From Pseudolabrys sp. FHR47 (lineage in GTDB: Bacteria; Pseudomonadota; Alphaproteobacteria; Rhizobiales; Xanthobacteraceae), in contig NZ_CP039740.1 of the NCBI RefSeq assembly GCF_005153485.1, positions 1,677,001 to 1,741,000 on the forward strand: a DNA stretch of 64,000 nucleotides, given 5' to 3'. The notes below the pieces were generated by a model. The model was not told the DNA's origin and ran no database searches. It was given only the letters and a program-made list of their open reading frames with translations. Below, one piece after another: positions 16,163-24,334 of the stretch. Position 1 is the first letter of the stretch. The number at the start of each line of letters is the position of its first letter. The position numbers were made by a program, and so were the translations under genes.

Positions 16163-17668
16163 ATGACGGTGGCATCAATCAACGGTCGTTCGACACAGAT
16201 GCTGCAGTCGCTGGTGAGTCTGCGCGCGCAGCTCGACGATCTCACGCAACAGATCAGCACGGGCAAGAAGTCGGACACCTTTGCCGGTCTTGGTGTCCAG
16301 CGTGGGGTATCCATCACCTTGCGTTCCCAGCTTTCGGCCATCGAAAGCTATGACGCTACCGGCCAAACAGCTACGACGCGCATTAATCTTGCCCAGACTG
16401 CGCTGAGCAGTATGGCGAAGGTTGTGAGCAATACGAAATCGGCGATGTTCCAGGCGACCAATGTTGCCGGAGTTGGCGGTGCGAGCCAGGTGCAAACCAC
16501 CGCCAAGTATTCGCTGGACGAGCTGTCGGGTCTTCTCAACACGCAGGTCGGCGGCCGCTACGTCTTTGGCGGAAGGCAGACGGACAGTGCGCCGGTCGAA
16601 TCAGCCGATCACATCCTCAACGGCGACGGTACCCGCGCCGGTCTTGTGCAGATCATTAGTGAACGCCGGCAGGCCGATTTGGGCTCGGATGGCCTCGGCC
16701 GCCTCGACATCACCAATCCGACATTATCGTCGCTCAATGTTGCCGAGGACGCGGTGTCGCCGTTCGGCTTCAAGCTGGCGTCCGTTTCATCGAATCTTAC
16801 CAACGCCGTCGTCAACGGGCCGACCGGTTCGCCGGCCAGTCTGGACATCAACCTCGGCAGCGGCAATCCCAACGAGGGCGAAAGTCTGACGGTGCGTTTC
16901 ACGATGCCTGACGGCACCACCGGTAGTGTGACTTTGACGGCGACGACGGACTCGCCTGCAGGCCCCAACCAGTTCACGATCGGAACGCTGCCGAGTGATA
17001 CTACGGCCAACCTGACGACTGCGTTGACGTCGGCGATCGAGACGCTCGGCAGTACAGCATTGACGGCGGCCTCGGCGGTGCAGGCTTCCAACGAGTTCTT
17101 CGATGCCGACGCCAGTAATCCACCCGTGCGCGTCGACGGACCGCCTTTTGACACGGCCACCGCGACCCGGACCGGCTCCTCGGCTGATACGGTGATCTGG
17201 TACACCGGCGACGCCGGCAGCGATCCTGCGCGCCAGACCGCGACGGCGCTCGTCGATCCGTCGTTATCGGTCGGCTATGGCGTGCGCGCCAACGAGCAGG
17301 GCCTGCGCGCCGTGATGCAGAATGTAGCGACGCTGGCCGCGGTCACTATCTCGTCGACCACGCCAAATGGCGTCGATCTGAGCCAGGAACTGAACGCGCG
17401 GTTGACGGAAGGCCTCAACGGCCGGCCAGGCGAGCAGACTCTGTCGGATGTCACGACGGATCTTGCGACTGCGCAGGTTTCGATCAATGCCGCAAAATCT
17501 CGGCATACGCAGCAGAACACCACGCTTCAAGAATTCCTGACCCAAATCGAAGGTGTCAACGACACCGAGGTCGGCGCCGAGATTCTTGCCCTTCAAACGC
17601 GCCTACAGGCCAGCATGCAGGTGACCTCCATGGTGTACCAGATGAGCCTCGTGAATTACCTCAATTAG
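16163..17668 (+). CDS. flgL: hook-associated protein FlgL (HAP3)
   Basis: Second junction protein between hook and filament, 501 residues and flagellin-like at both ends: SINGRSTQMLQSLVSLRAQLDDLTQQISTGKKSDTFAGLG and the C-terminal EVGAEILALQTRLQASMQVTSMVYQMSLVNYLN. The motif LLNTQVGGRYVFGGRQTDSAPV near residues 125-145 is typical of FlgL. It is longer than enterobacterial FlgL (about 317 residues) because of an inserted Thr/Ala/Gly-rich domain (about 200-360). It is the last gene of the operon; a bidirectional terminator lies 47 bases after the stop. Confidence 0.93.
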   Translation: MTVASINGRSTQMLQSLVSLRAQLDDLTQQISTGKKSDTFAGLGVQRGVSITLRSQLSAIESYDATGQTATTRINLAQTALSSMAKVVSNTKSAMFQATNVAGVGGASQVQTTAKYSLDELSGLLNTQVGGRYVFGGRQTDSAPVESADHILNGDGTRAGLVQIISERRQADLGSDGLGRLDITNPTLSSLNVAEDAVSPFGFKLASVSSNLTNAVVNGPTGSPASLDINLGSGNPNEGESLTVRFTMPDGTTGSVTLTATTDSPAGPNQFTIGTLPSDTTANLTTALTSAIETLGSTALTAASAVQASNEFFDADASNPPVRVDGPPFDTATATRTGSSADTVIWYTGDAGSDPARQTATALVDPSLSVGYGVRANEQGLRAVMQNVATLAAVTISSTTPNGVDLSQELNARLTEGLNGRPGEQTLSDVTTDLATAQVSINAAKSRHTQQNTTLQEFLTQIEGVNDTEVGAEILALQTRLQASMQVTSMVYQMSLVNYLN

Positions 17669-17714
17669 ACGGAGCAATAAGGTCCGCCAATTCCGAACGA
17701 CGACGCGCGAAATG

Positions 17715-17748
17715 AAAAAAGCCGCGGCCTTTGCCGCGGCTTTTTTTT
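17715..17748. terminator. bidirectional intrinsic terminator between flgL and flaF
   Basis: A six-A run, an 8-bp stem GCCGCGGC/GCCGCGGC with a CTTT loop, then eight T. The symmetric A and T runs let it serve both convergent operons. Confidence 0.92.
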
Positions 17749-17765
17749 GAATTGAGTTCGGCTGG

Positions 17766-18131
17766 TCAGGCCCGGGCGAGCAACCCGGCGGCGAGTTCGC
17801 GGTTGATATTGATCAGCGAGCCGAGCTTTTCCGGGCGGGGATCGTTCATCAGATCCACGGTCTGCTTCATGACGAAGATGCCGATATTGGCGACGTTCTG
17901 ACGGACCGCGGGCGGCAGCGGATTCTCAGGGCGGGTCACCGTGGCCATCAGGACAGACCAGAGTTTGCGGTTGTTGAGCAGCGCGGCGTCAAGTTCGATA
18001 CGCTTGGCATCCCAGGAGTCACGGACGGCGGCAAGTTGCTGCGCCGCATATAAAAGCTTATCGGCCTCCATCTCGCGGGGCGTGGCCACCTGCTTTGCCA
18101 CCTTGCCGTACGCTTGCGCCGCTTGCATCAT
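17766..18131 (-). CDS. flaF: flagellar biosynthesis regulator FlaF
   Basis: FlaF is an alphaproteobacterial protein that promotes flagellin synthesis and secretion, acting opposite to FlbT. The 121-residue helical product MMQAAQAYGKVAKQVATPREMEADKLLYAAQQL then WDAKRIELDAALLNNRKLWSVLMATVTRPENPLP matches the family over its whole length, and the C-terminus includes NINRELAAGLL. The gene follows flbT, and the assigned start lies 74 bases inside the flbT reading frame. The second Met (18128) is an equally plausible start. Downstream is the shared terminator with flgL. Confidence 0.9.
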   Translation of the reverse strand: MMQAAQAYGKVAKQVATPREMEADKLLYAAQQLAAVRDSWDAKRIELDAALLNNRKLWSVLMATVTRPENPLPPAVRQNVANIGIFVMKQTVDLMNDPRPEKLGSLININRELAAGLLARA

Positions 18132-18504
18132 TCATTAGCTCCTGCTCGTACTGAATCAACTGTCGGGCCTGCTTCAGAGCTTTGTAAAGGTCGCCCGTTA
18201 AGATATGATTATTGATATTCTCTATTTGCGGCCAAGTACTTGGCGCGGCCTGGACAATGTCTCGGACCAGCGCGAAATAGGTCGCGTGCTGCTCGCTGGG
18301 CTCCCGCGACGTATACATTAGTAAGATCGACAGATAGATGCGTTTGGCTGGGGTGTCGGCCTGATCCGACGTCATGATGTCCTTTTCGCGGATGATCGGC
18401 ACCTTGCCATCGATCAGAAAGGTCGCCCGCCGGTCCGAATTGGTAATGACGCACTCTCCGATGAGGATGCGCTCGCCGGGCTTGAGTTCGACTTTGAGGG
18501 CCAT
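18058..18504 (-). CDS. flbT: flagellin synthesis repressor FlbT
   Basis: FlbT binds flagellin mRNA leaders and triggers their decay when the hook is unfinished (known from Caulobacter and Brucella-type systems). The product from the ATG at 18504 begins MALKVELKPGERILIGECVITNSDRRATFLIDGKVPIIREKDIM, the family signature, and continues to NNHILTGDLYKALKQARQLIQYEQELM. The final ~25 residues (MNDASGASVRQGGKAGGHAPRD and on) lie in the overlap with flaF. They look like translation of the flaF start in another frame, so either the overlap is genuine or a frameshift lengthened the tail. The target mRNAs would be the two flagellins just upstream. Confidence 0.9.
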   Translation of the reverse strand: MALKVELKPGERILIGECVITNSDRRATFLIDGKVPIIREKDIMTSDQADTPAKRIYLSILLMYTSREPSEQHATYFALVRDIVQAAPSTWPQIENINNHILTGDLYKALKQARQLIQYEQELMNDASGASVRQGGKAGGHAPRDGGR

Positions 18505-18571
18505 TGGGTCCGAATCCACGTTGTGCTGTGCGGTATTATAGCGTCAGGAATAGGCGCCGTGTGGCATGTCG

Positions 18572-18604
18572 AAAAGAAAAAGGCGGGGCCGAACCCCCGC
18601 CTTT
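18572..18604 (-). terminator. intrinsic terminator of flagellin gene 1
   Basis: A 10-bp stem AAAGGCGGGG/CCCCGCCTTT is followed on the minus strand by a T-rich run (TTTTTCTTTTC). It begins 23 bases after the flagellin stop and separates it from flbT. Confidence 0.85.
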
Positions 18605-18626
18605 CGCCAAATCAAGAATGAGGCGG

Positions 18627-20780
18627 TTACTGGAACAGCGACAGCACCGCCTGGTCGGCCTGAGCGGACAGCGATAGGGCCGTCGTGGATAGCGACTGAC
18701 GGGTCTGCAGGGCGAGCAGGTTGGCGCCTTCCTCGTTGGTGTCGGCGAGGACGAGGTTGTCCGCGCCGGTCTGCAGGGTGTTGATCATCGCCTTGGTGAA
18801 GTCCTGGCGGTTCTGCACGGTCGAGAGGTTCAAGCCGAAGGCCGACCCCTGCGAGCGGAGCGTTGCCAATGACGTCGTCAGGTTGAGGACTATGTTGTTG
18901 ATCGAATCGTTCGAGTCGAAGTCCGAGTTCTGTGCGACGTTGATATTGAGGCTGGTCGCCGAAATGATCAGCGGATTGCCGTTCTCATCCCTTGCCTGAA
19001 TGTTGATGTTGGACGAGCCGTTCTCGTTCAGCATCAGCCGCAGGTTGTCGCCCGACAGCAGGTTAATGCCGTTGTAGGACGCATCGGTGGCGTACTTGTT
19101 GAGTTGGTCGCGCAGTGTGTTGAACTGCTGCACGAGGCCCTTGCGGACGTTGTTTCCGGCAATTGTCCGGGTGCCGGCGCCACCGTCGATTGCGGTCGTG
19201 GTCGCACCGGTGAGCGTCAGGTCGGTCAATGACAGATTGGTGATGCGCAGGGTGCCGCTATCGTTGATGGCCTTCACCTTGCCGGTCAGACCGGGGTCGG
19301 CGTTGATCGCCGCGACGAGCTGGTCGACGGTTTTGACGCCGGCGGTGCCGGTTGCCGTGCCGGTGTTGGTGAGGGTAGCGCCGAACAGCGACGTAGCGTC
19401 GGCCCCACCCAGCGTCAGCGTGGTGCCCTCCGCCGTGATTTCACGGATGCCCAGAGAGCCGCTGTTGTCGAAGGCTTCAAACTTGCTGCCCGCTGTGGTG
19501 AGCTGTGCGTTGATGCTGGTGATTGCAGCAGCAAGACCGGTGCCGGCCGCCACGGTTACAGTCGCGCCGTTGACGGTGAATTCGTAGGGATCGGCCGGGA
19601 TACCGTAGGCCGTCTGCGGGGTCGCGCCGAGGCCGAGGCCCGAGGTGTTGTTGGCAACAGCGCCGTTGACCGTCTGTGTCGTCGTGCCCAGGCCCATATT
19701 CGCGGTCGTCGCGCCGCCGCCTGACGCCTGGTTGCTGATAATGACGCTATTGGCGCCGTCGGCACGGCCGGTGATGGTGATGCCCGACGATCCGTTGACG
19801 GTCACGGTGTATTCGCCCGCGCCATAAGCCGTGTCCAACTGCGACTGGATCGACGCGGCGGCGTTGGCGACATTGTTGCCGGTCGCGTTGTTCAGCGAGA
19901 TCGCGGTCGTCGAGGTGCCGTTGTTAAAGTCAAAGGTGTAGGTTTCGCCGACGCCCAGGCCAGTATAGGCGGCGCCCGCGAAGGTCGCCTGTGTCGCCGC
20001 TGCGCCCGAGCCGTTCTGGTTGCTGATATTGACGTCGTTGGTGCCGTCGGCCTTGCCGATGATCGAGAAGCCGTCACCAGCGATATTCGAGCCGACGGTG
20101 AACGAGCCGACACCAAAGCGGGCGTCGAGCTGGGCCTGGATCGAGGTTTTGGCATGGGCCAGCGTGTCACCCGACTGTGTGCCAGTGGCCGAGCTGGTCA
20201 GGTTGATGTCCTGGCCGTTGACCTTGAACGTATAGGTCGACGCGCCCGACAGGCCGTAGAACGGGCCGCTCTGGACCGAGGCCGGGTTGGCGACGCTCGG
20301 AGCGAGGTAGGCGGCTGCGGTCGACAGGGTCGACTGGGTGCCGGCGGTGGTGATGCTGTTGACCGGAATGTTGACAGTACCGGTGACGGCGCCGCCCGTG
20401 AACGACAGGTTCTTCACCGTGGCGGTGCCGATCGTCGTCGCGTCGATCGTATAGGCAGCGCTCTGCCAGGACGAGTCCTGGCGCGCCTGGTTCAGCGCCG
20501 ATTGCATCGACTGCACGGTCGCCGTGATCGAGGTCAGACCGTTATTGGCGGCCTGGATGGTCTGAATGCCGTTCGACATCGAGTCGAGCAGCGAATTCAG
20601 ATCGCCGGCGCGGCTCTGCAGCGATTGCGACGTGAAGAAGTTGATCGGGTTGTCGAGGGCCGAGTTGACCTTCTTGCCGGTGGCAAGGCGGTTCTGGGTG
20701 GTCTGCATCAGCTGCGCTGTGTTCTGCAGCGAGAGCAGGTTCGCCCGCACGCCGGCGGACAGGGTGATGCCATTGGCCAT
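18627..20780 (-). CDS. fliC: flagellin (large, copy 1)
   Basis: Filament subunit of 717 residues. The N-terminal D0/D1 helix begins MANGITLSAGVRANLLSLQN and continues with MQTTQNRLATGKKVNSALDNPINFFTSQSLQSRAGDLNSLLDSMSNGIQTIQAANNGL. The C-terminal helix contains QNRQDFTKAMINTLQTGADNLVLADTNEEGANLLALQTRQSLSTTALSLSAQADQAVLSLF. The centre has repeated beta segments of the flagellin-IN kind (STYTFKVNGQDI; GETYTFDFNNGTST; DPYEFTVNGATVTV). The size fits the large subunits of the subpolar filament in Bradyrhizobium. The first ~90 residues are identical to those of copy 2 up to ITATV/ITNTV. The leader contains an exact TTAA-N7-TTAA box; I found no sigma-54 promoter. Confidence 0.96.
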   Translation of the reverse strand: MANGITLSAGVRANLLSLQNTAQLMQTTQNRLATGKKVNSALDNPINFFTSQSLQSRAGDLNSLLDSMSNGIQTIQAANNGLTSITATVQSMQSALNQARQDSSWQSAAYTIDATTIGTATVKNLSFTGGAVTGTVNIPVNSITTAGTQSTLSTAAAYLAPSVANPASVQSGPFYGLSGASTYTFKVNGQDINLTSSATGTQSGDTLAHAKTSIQAQLDARFGVGSFTVGSNIAGDGFSIIGKADGTNDVNISNQNGSGAAATQATFAGAAYTGLGVGETYTFDFNNGTSTTAISLNNATGNNVANAAASIQSQLDTAYGAGEYTVTVNGSSGITITGRADGANSVIISNQASGGGATTANMGLGTTTQTVNGAVANNTSGLGLGATPQTAYGIPADPYEFTVNGATVTVAAGTGLAAAITSINAQLTTAGSKFEAFDNSGSLGIREITAEGTTLTLGGADATSLFGATLTNTGTATGTAGVKTVDQLVAAINADPGLTGKVKAINDSGTLRITNLSLTDLTLTGATTTAIDGGAGTRTIAGNNVRKGLVQQFNTLRDQLNKYATDASYNGINLLSGDNLRLMLNENGSSNINIQARDENGNPLIISATSLNINVAQNSDFDSNDSINNIVLNLTTSLATLRSQGSAFGLNLSTVQNRQDFTKAMINTLQTGADNLVLADTNEEGANLLALQTRQSLSTTALSLSAQADQAVLSLFQ

Positions 20781-20894
20781 GTCTAATCTCTTAGTTTGTC
20801 GTTCTGACGTTGGAACACGAAGCGGCTTACGGCAGCGCTCGCATCGAGCAACGCGGACAAACCTGGCCGCCTAAGATTTCTTAACGATTTCTCC

Positions 20895-20931
20895 TTAATA
20901 GAAGATTAACCATAAACATATGATTAACCAT
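20895..20931. promoter_or_regulatory. CtrA-type box and TTAACCAT direct repeats upstream of flagellin 1
   Basis: TTAA-TAGAAGA-TTAAC (20895-20910) matches the CtrA consensus TTAA-N7-TTAAC exactly. It overlaps the first of two direct copies of GATTAACCAT (20904-20913 and 20922-20931, 18-bp period), about 115-150 bases before the flagellin start. Confidence 0.55.
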
Positions 20932-21001
20932 GTTTTCGGGGATGCATGGCGCGATTGCGACATGCTGTCGTTGGGCAGGCCGGACCCAAGGCCGTTGGCC
21001 C

Positions 21002-21034
21002 AAAAGAAAACGGCGGGGCCGAAGCCCCGCCGTT
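21002..21034 (-). terminator. intrinsic terminator of flagellin gene 2
   Basis: A perfect 11-bp stem AACGGCGGGGC/GCCCCGCCGTT with CGAA loop, followed on the minus strand by TTTTCTTTTG. It lies 30 bases after the flagellin stop and is similar in sequence to the terminator at 18572. Confidence 0.88.
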
Positions 21035-21063
21035 CCGCCAAATCGTGGATGTAGCTATTCGGC

Positions 21064-23229
21064 TTAGCCGAAGAGCGACAGCACCGCCTGGTCGGCCTGG
21101 GCGGACAGCGACAGCGCCGTGGTGGACAGCGACTGACGGGTCTGCAGGGCGAGCAGGTTGGCACCTTCCTCGTTGGTGTCGGCGAGGACGAGGTTGTCCG
21201 CACCGGTCTGGAGGGTGTTGATCATCGCCTTGGTGAAGTCCTGGCGGTTCTGCACGGTCGACAGGTTCGAACCGAACGACGAACCCTGGGAACGCAGCGT
21301 CGACAGCGACGTGGTGAGCGTCGAGAGCACCGAGTTGATCGCGGTGTTCGAGTCGAAGTTCGCGTTCTGGGCAGCGCTGATGTTCAGGTTCGTCGAGTTG
21401 ATCGTCAGAACGTTGCCGTTGGCGTCCTTGGCCTGGATGTTGATGGTCGAGGACCCGGTTTCGTTCAGCGTCAGCTTGAGGTTATCGCCGGACAGCAGGT
21501 TGATGCCGTTGTAGGAGGCATCGGTCGCGTACTTGTCGAGCTGGTCGCGCAGGTTGTTGAACTGCTGCACGAGGCCCTTACGCACGGTGTTGCCGGAGAT
21601 GGTCTGCGTGTTCGCACCGCCCGTACCACCGTTGACCTGGGTCGAGGTGGCGCCGACGACCGAGAGATCGGTCAGCGACAGGTTGGTGATGCGCAGGCTG
21701 CCGTTGTCGTTCGAGGCCTTCACCTTGCCGGTCAGGCCGGCGTCGGCGTTGATCGCCGCCACGAGCTGGTCGACGGTCTTGACCGCCGCGGTGCCCGCCG
21801 CCGTACCGGTGTTGGTGAGGGTGGCGCCGAACAGCGCGGTGGCGTCGGTGCCGCCGATGGTCAGCGTGGTGCCGCCAGCCGCGATTTCACGGATGCCGAG
21901 CGAGCCGCTGTTGTCGAAGGCTTCGAACGCGCTACCGGCCGTCGTCAGCTGGCCGTTGATGCTGGTGATCGCAGCAGCAAGACCGGTGCCGGCGGCAACG
22001 GTAACCGAGGTGCCGTTGACGGTGAAGTCATACGGATCGGCCGGGGTGCCGTAGCTGGTCGTCGTGGTCGAACCCAGGCCCAGGCCCGAGGTGTTGTTGG
22101 CCACGGCGCCGTTGCTGGTCTGAGTGGTCGTGCCGAGGCCGATACCGGTCGCAGTCGCGCCACCACCGTTGTCAACCGCAGCCTGGTTGCTGATGATCAC
22201 ACTGTTCGTGCCGTTAGCCCGACCGGTGATGGTGATACCGGTGGTGCCGCTGACCGTGAAGGCGCCGGCGCCGTAGGCGGTGTCCAACTGCGACTGGATG
22301 GCAGCGCGAGCCGTCGCGGCGCTGGCACCCTGAGCCGTCGTGAGGGTGATCGCCGTGGTGCTCGTGCCGTCATTGAAGTCGAACGAGTAGGTGTCGGTGC
22401 CGGTCAGAGCGGTAAACGCACCACCCGCGAAGGTCGCCTGCGTCGCCGCAGCACCCGTACCAGCCTGGTTGCTGATGACGACGTCGTTGGTGCCGTCGGC
22501 CTTGCCGGTGATCGAGAAGCCGTCACCCGCGGTGTTGGCACCGACAGTGAACGAGCCGGCGCCGAAGCGGGCGTCGAGCTGAGCCTGGATCGAGGTCTTG
22601 GCGTGGGCCAGCGTGTCACCCGACTGGGTGCCCGTGGTAGCCGAGGTCAGGGTGATGTCCTGCCCGTTGACCTTGAACGTGTAGGTCGAAGCGCCGACCA
22701 GACCGTAGTAGGTGCCGCTTTCCGTCGACGCCGGGTCGGCGACGCTCGGCGCGAGGTAAGCCGACGAGGTCGACAAGGTCGACTGGGTGCCGGCGGTAGC
22801 GATGCTGTTCACGGCGATGTTCACGGTGCCGGTGACGGCGCCGCCCGAGAACGACAGATTCTTCACCGAGCCGGTGCCGATCGTGGTGGAGTCGATCGAG
22901 TACGAGGCGGACTGCCAGGACGAGTCCTGGAGAGCCTGGTTCAGGGTCGACTGCATCGACTGCACGGTGTTGGTGATCGAGGTCAGACCGTTGTTCGCGG
23001 CCTGGATGGTCTGAATGCCGTTCGACATCGAGTCGAGCAACGAGTTCAGATCGCCGGCGCGGCTCTGCAGCGACTGCGACGTGAAGAAGTTGATCGGGTT
23101 GTCGAGGGCGGAGTTGACCTTCTTGCCGGTGGCAAGGCGGTTCTGGGTGGTCTGCATCAACTGCGCGGTGTTCTGCAGCGAGAGCAGGTTCGCCCGCACG
23201 CCGGCGGACAAAGTGATACCGTTAGCCAT
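21064..23229 (-). CDS. fliC: flagellin (large, copy 2)
   Basis: Second filament subunit of 721 residues, in tandem with copy 1 and closely similar from end to end. The terminal helices are the same (MANGITLSAGVRANLLSLQN at the start; SLSAQADQAVLSLFG at the end, G instead of Q as last residue). Differences concentrate in the middle, for example DTYSFDFNDGTSTTAITLTT and NGTSVTVAAGTGLAAAITS, the likely surface-exposed domains. Each copy has its own terminator and leader, so they can be expressed separately. The leader (23230-23300) holds a GCCGCC/GGCGGC hairpin and a CGCAC/GTGCG palindrome but no clear sigma-54 or TTAA-N7-TTAA match. Confidence 0.96.
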   Translation of the reverse strand: MANGITLSAGVRANLLSLQNTAQLMQTTQNRLATGKKVNSALDNPINFFTSQSLQSRAGDLNSLLDSMSNGIQTIQAANNGLTSITNTVQSMQSTLNQALQDSSWQSASYSIDSTTIGTGSVKNLSFSGGAVTGTVNIAVNSIATAGTQSTLSTSSAYLAPSVADPASTESGTYYGLVGASTYTFKVNGQDITLTSATTGTQSGDTLAHAKTSIQAQLDARFGAGSFTVGANTAGDGFSITGKADGTNDVVISNQAGTGAAATQATFAGGAFTALTGTDTYSFDFNDGTSTTAITLTTAQGASAATARAAIQSQLDTAYGAGAFTVSGTTGITITGRANGTNSVIISNQAAVDNGGGATATGIGLGTTTQTSNGAVANNTSGLGLGSTTTTSYGTPADPYDFTVNGTSVTVAAGTGLAAAITSINGQLTTAGSAFEAFDNSGSLGIREIAAGGTTLTIGGTDATALFGATLTNTGTAAGTAAVKTVDQLVAAINADAGLTGKVKASNDNGSLRITNLSLTDLSVVGATSTQVNGGTGGANTQTISGNTVRKGLVQQFNNLRDQLDKYATDASYNGINLLSGDNLKLTLNETGSSTINIQAKDANGNVLTINSTNLNISAAQNANFDSNTAINSVLSTLTTSLSTLRSQGSSFGSNLSTVQNRQDFTKAMINTLQTGADNLVLADTNEEGANLLALQTRQSLSTTALSLSAQADQAVLSLFG

Positions 23230-23489
23230 ATTAAATCAACCTTTCTGGTTTGCCATTCTGGCGGTCGAGCGCAAGCCGCCTTTCGGGCGGCATGAGCGTC
23301 AAAATCGACCCTCGCACGAAGTGCGTAACGGATCGTAAAAGTCGCTGGTTAACCGGCTATGGCGCCAGAAAATCAATGCAAAGTCGGATGCCGTGTTTGT
23401 TCACGGCCCGATAACCTGTCTTAAAAAAATGCGTAGCTACCGGCCGCGAATGTGCGGCCAAATCAGAGCGATCGCGGGTTGTTTGAAAA

Positions 23490-23981
23490 CTACAGCGACC
23501 GGCTGACGGACAGCGGCTGGGCGGCGCTCGGCGGCGGCTGATTGGCTCGGCCATTGGCCCCGTAAGTCGAGGGCGCCTGTTTGCGGGCCAACTCTCCCGA
23601 AACACCGCGAATGATGCCTTCCGACACCGCATGCGCGGTCGCCAGCACCGTCAGGTTTGTCTGCAGGAGATGACGAAACGACTCGTGGCGCGCCTGCAGG
23701 TGCTCGAACGCACCCGGTAACGAAGCTGAAACCATTTTGGCCGACGCCCGCATCCTCTCACTTTCCGCCGCGAAGATCCGAGCCAGTTCGAGCTTTTCGT
23801 CATCGAGTTCGATCGCGGCGCGCAGCTGTCCGGCGCGGACTCGCGCGGTTTCTTCGCTGACCAGCGTTTCCAGCCGGTCCATGATTGCGTTGAGACGGGC
23901 GATGGCGTGCTCGGACTCCTCGGCCGATTTGAACGGCGACGGCTTCGGGGCGGGAGTGACGGTGCGAAACGGATGCGTCAC
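23490..23981 (-). CDS. FlgN-like flagellar export chaperone
   Basis: Helical protein of 163 residues. The probable start is GTG at 23981, preceded by AGGAG and overlapping the flgJ stop by four bases (GTGA). The core FKSAEESEHAIARLNAIMDRLETLVSEETARVRAGQLRAAIELDDEKLELARIFAAESERMRA resembles FlgN, the chaperone of FlgK and FlgL, and the neighbouring FlbY of alphaproteobacteria. The Pro/Ala-rich C-terminus is variable. Translational coupling to flgJ and the flgI operon supports a flagellar role; the chaperone function is inferred from family and context. An open frame continues upstream to 24092, but that part overlaps flgJ and is not family-like. Confidence 0.7.
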   Translation of the reverse strand: MTHPFRTVTPAPKPSPFKSAEESEHAIARLNAIMDRLETLVSEETARVRAGQLRAAIELDDEKLELARIFAAESERMRASAKMVSASLPGAFEHLQARHESFRHLLQTNLTVLATAHAVSEGIIRGVSGELARKQAPSTYGANGRANQPPPSAAQPLSVSRSL

Positions 23982-24334
23982 GAGCGGATCTCCTGTTGGG
24001 CGAGCAGGGTGCTGTAGACCTGTTTGGCGATGCCGACACCGCCGGCCTTGGCGAAGCTCTTGGCGTATTCGTCGGTCAGGAACGAGCGCCACACGCCGCC
24101 GGCGCCGGACCCACCGAACGGGCCTTCGCCGTCGATGCCGGTGAACATGTCCTGGAACATGCTGTTGAGAAACACGGCCTCGAAGTCTTCCGACGACTTC
24201 TTCGCGCGAGCCTTTATCTGCTCGGGCGTGAACCCATAGGCCGACTTGGCTTTGGCGACGGTTGCCTGGCTCTTGATTAGGTCAGTGGCCGACTGGCCGG
24301 GGAGGGGAAGCGAGATGCCGCCGAGAGCGCTCAT
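23978..24334 (-). CDS. flgJ: FlgJ-like rod-binding protein (rod domain only)
   Basis: The 118-residue product carries the rod-binding domain of FlgJ: SAYGFTPEQIKARAKKSSEDFEAVFLNSMFQDMFTGIDGEGPFGGSGAGGVWRSFLTDEYAKSFAKAGGVGIAKQVYSTLLAQQ. It caps the growing rod in the periplasm. The muramidase domain found in enterobacterial FlgJ (total about 313 residues) is absent, as is usual in alphaproteobacteria, so a separate lytic enzyme must open the wall. The start ATG overlaps the flgI stop (TGATG), and its own stop overlaps the start of the FlgN-like gene, so three proteins are translationally coupled. Confidence 0.88.
   Translation of the reverse strand: MSALGGISLPLPGQSATDLIKSQATVAKAKSAYGFTPEQIKARAKKSSEDFEAVFLNSMFQDMFTGIDGEGPFGGSGAGGVWRSFLTDEYAKSFAKAGGVGIAKQVYSTLLAQQEIRS

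Noticed and set aside
20781..20894. Sigma-54 promoter for the flagellin gene
   Set aside because: No GG-N10-GC element with a reasonable -24 box was found on the minus strand in either flagellin leader.
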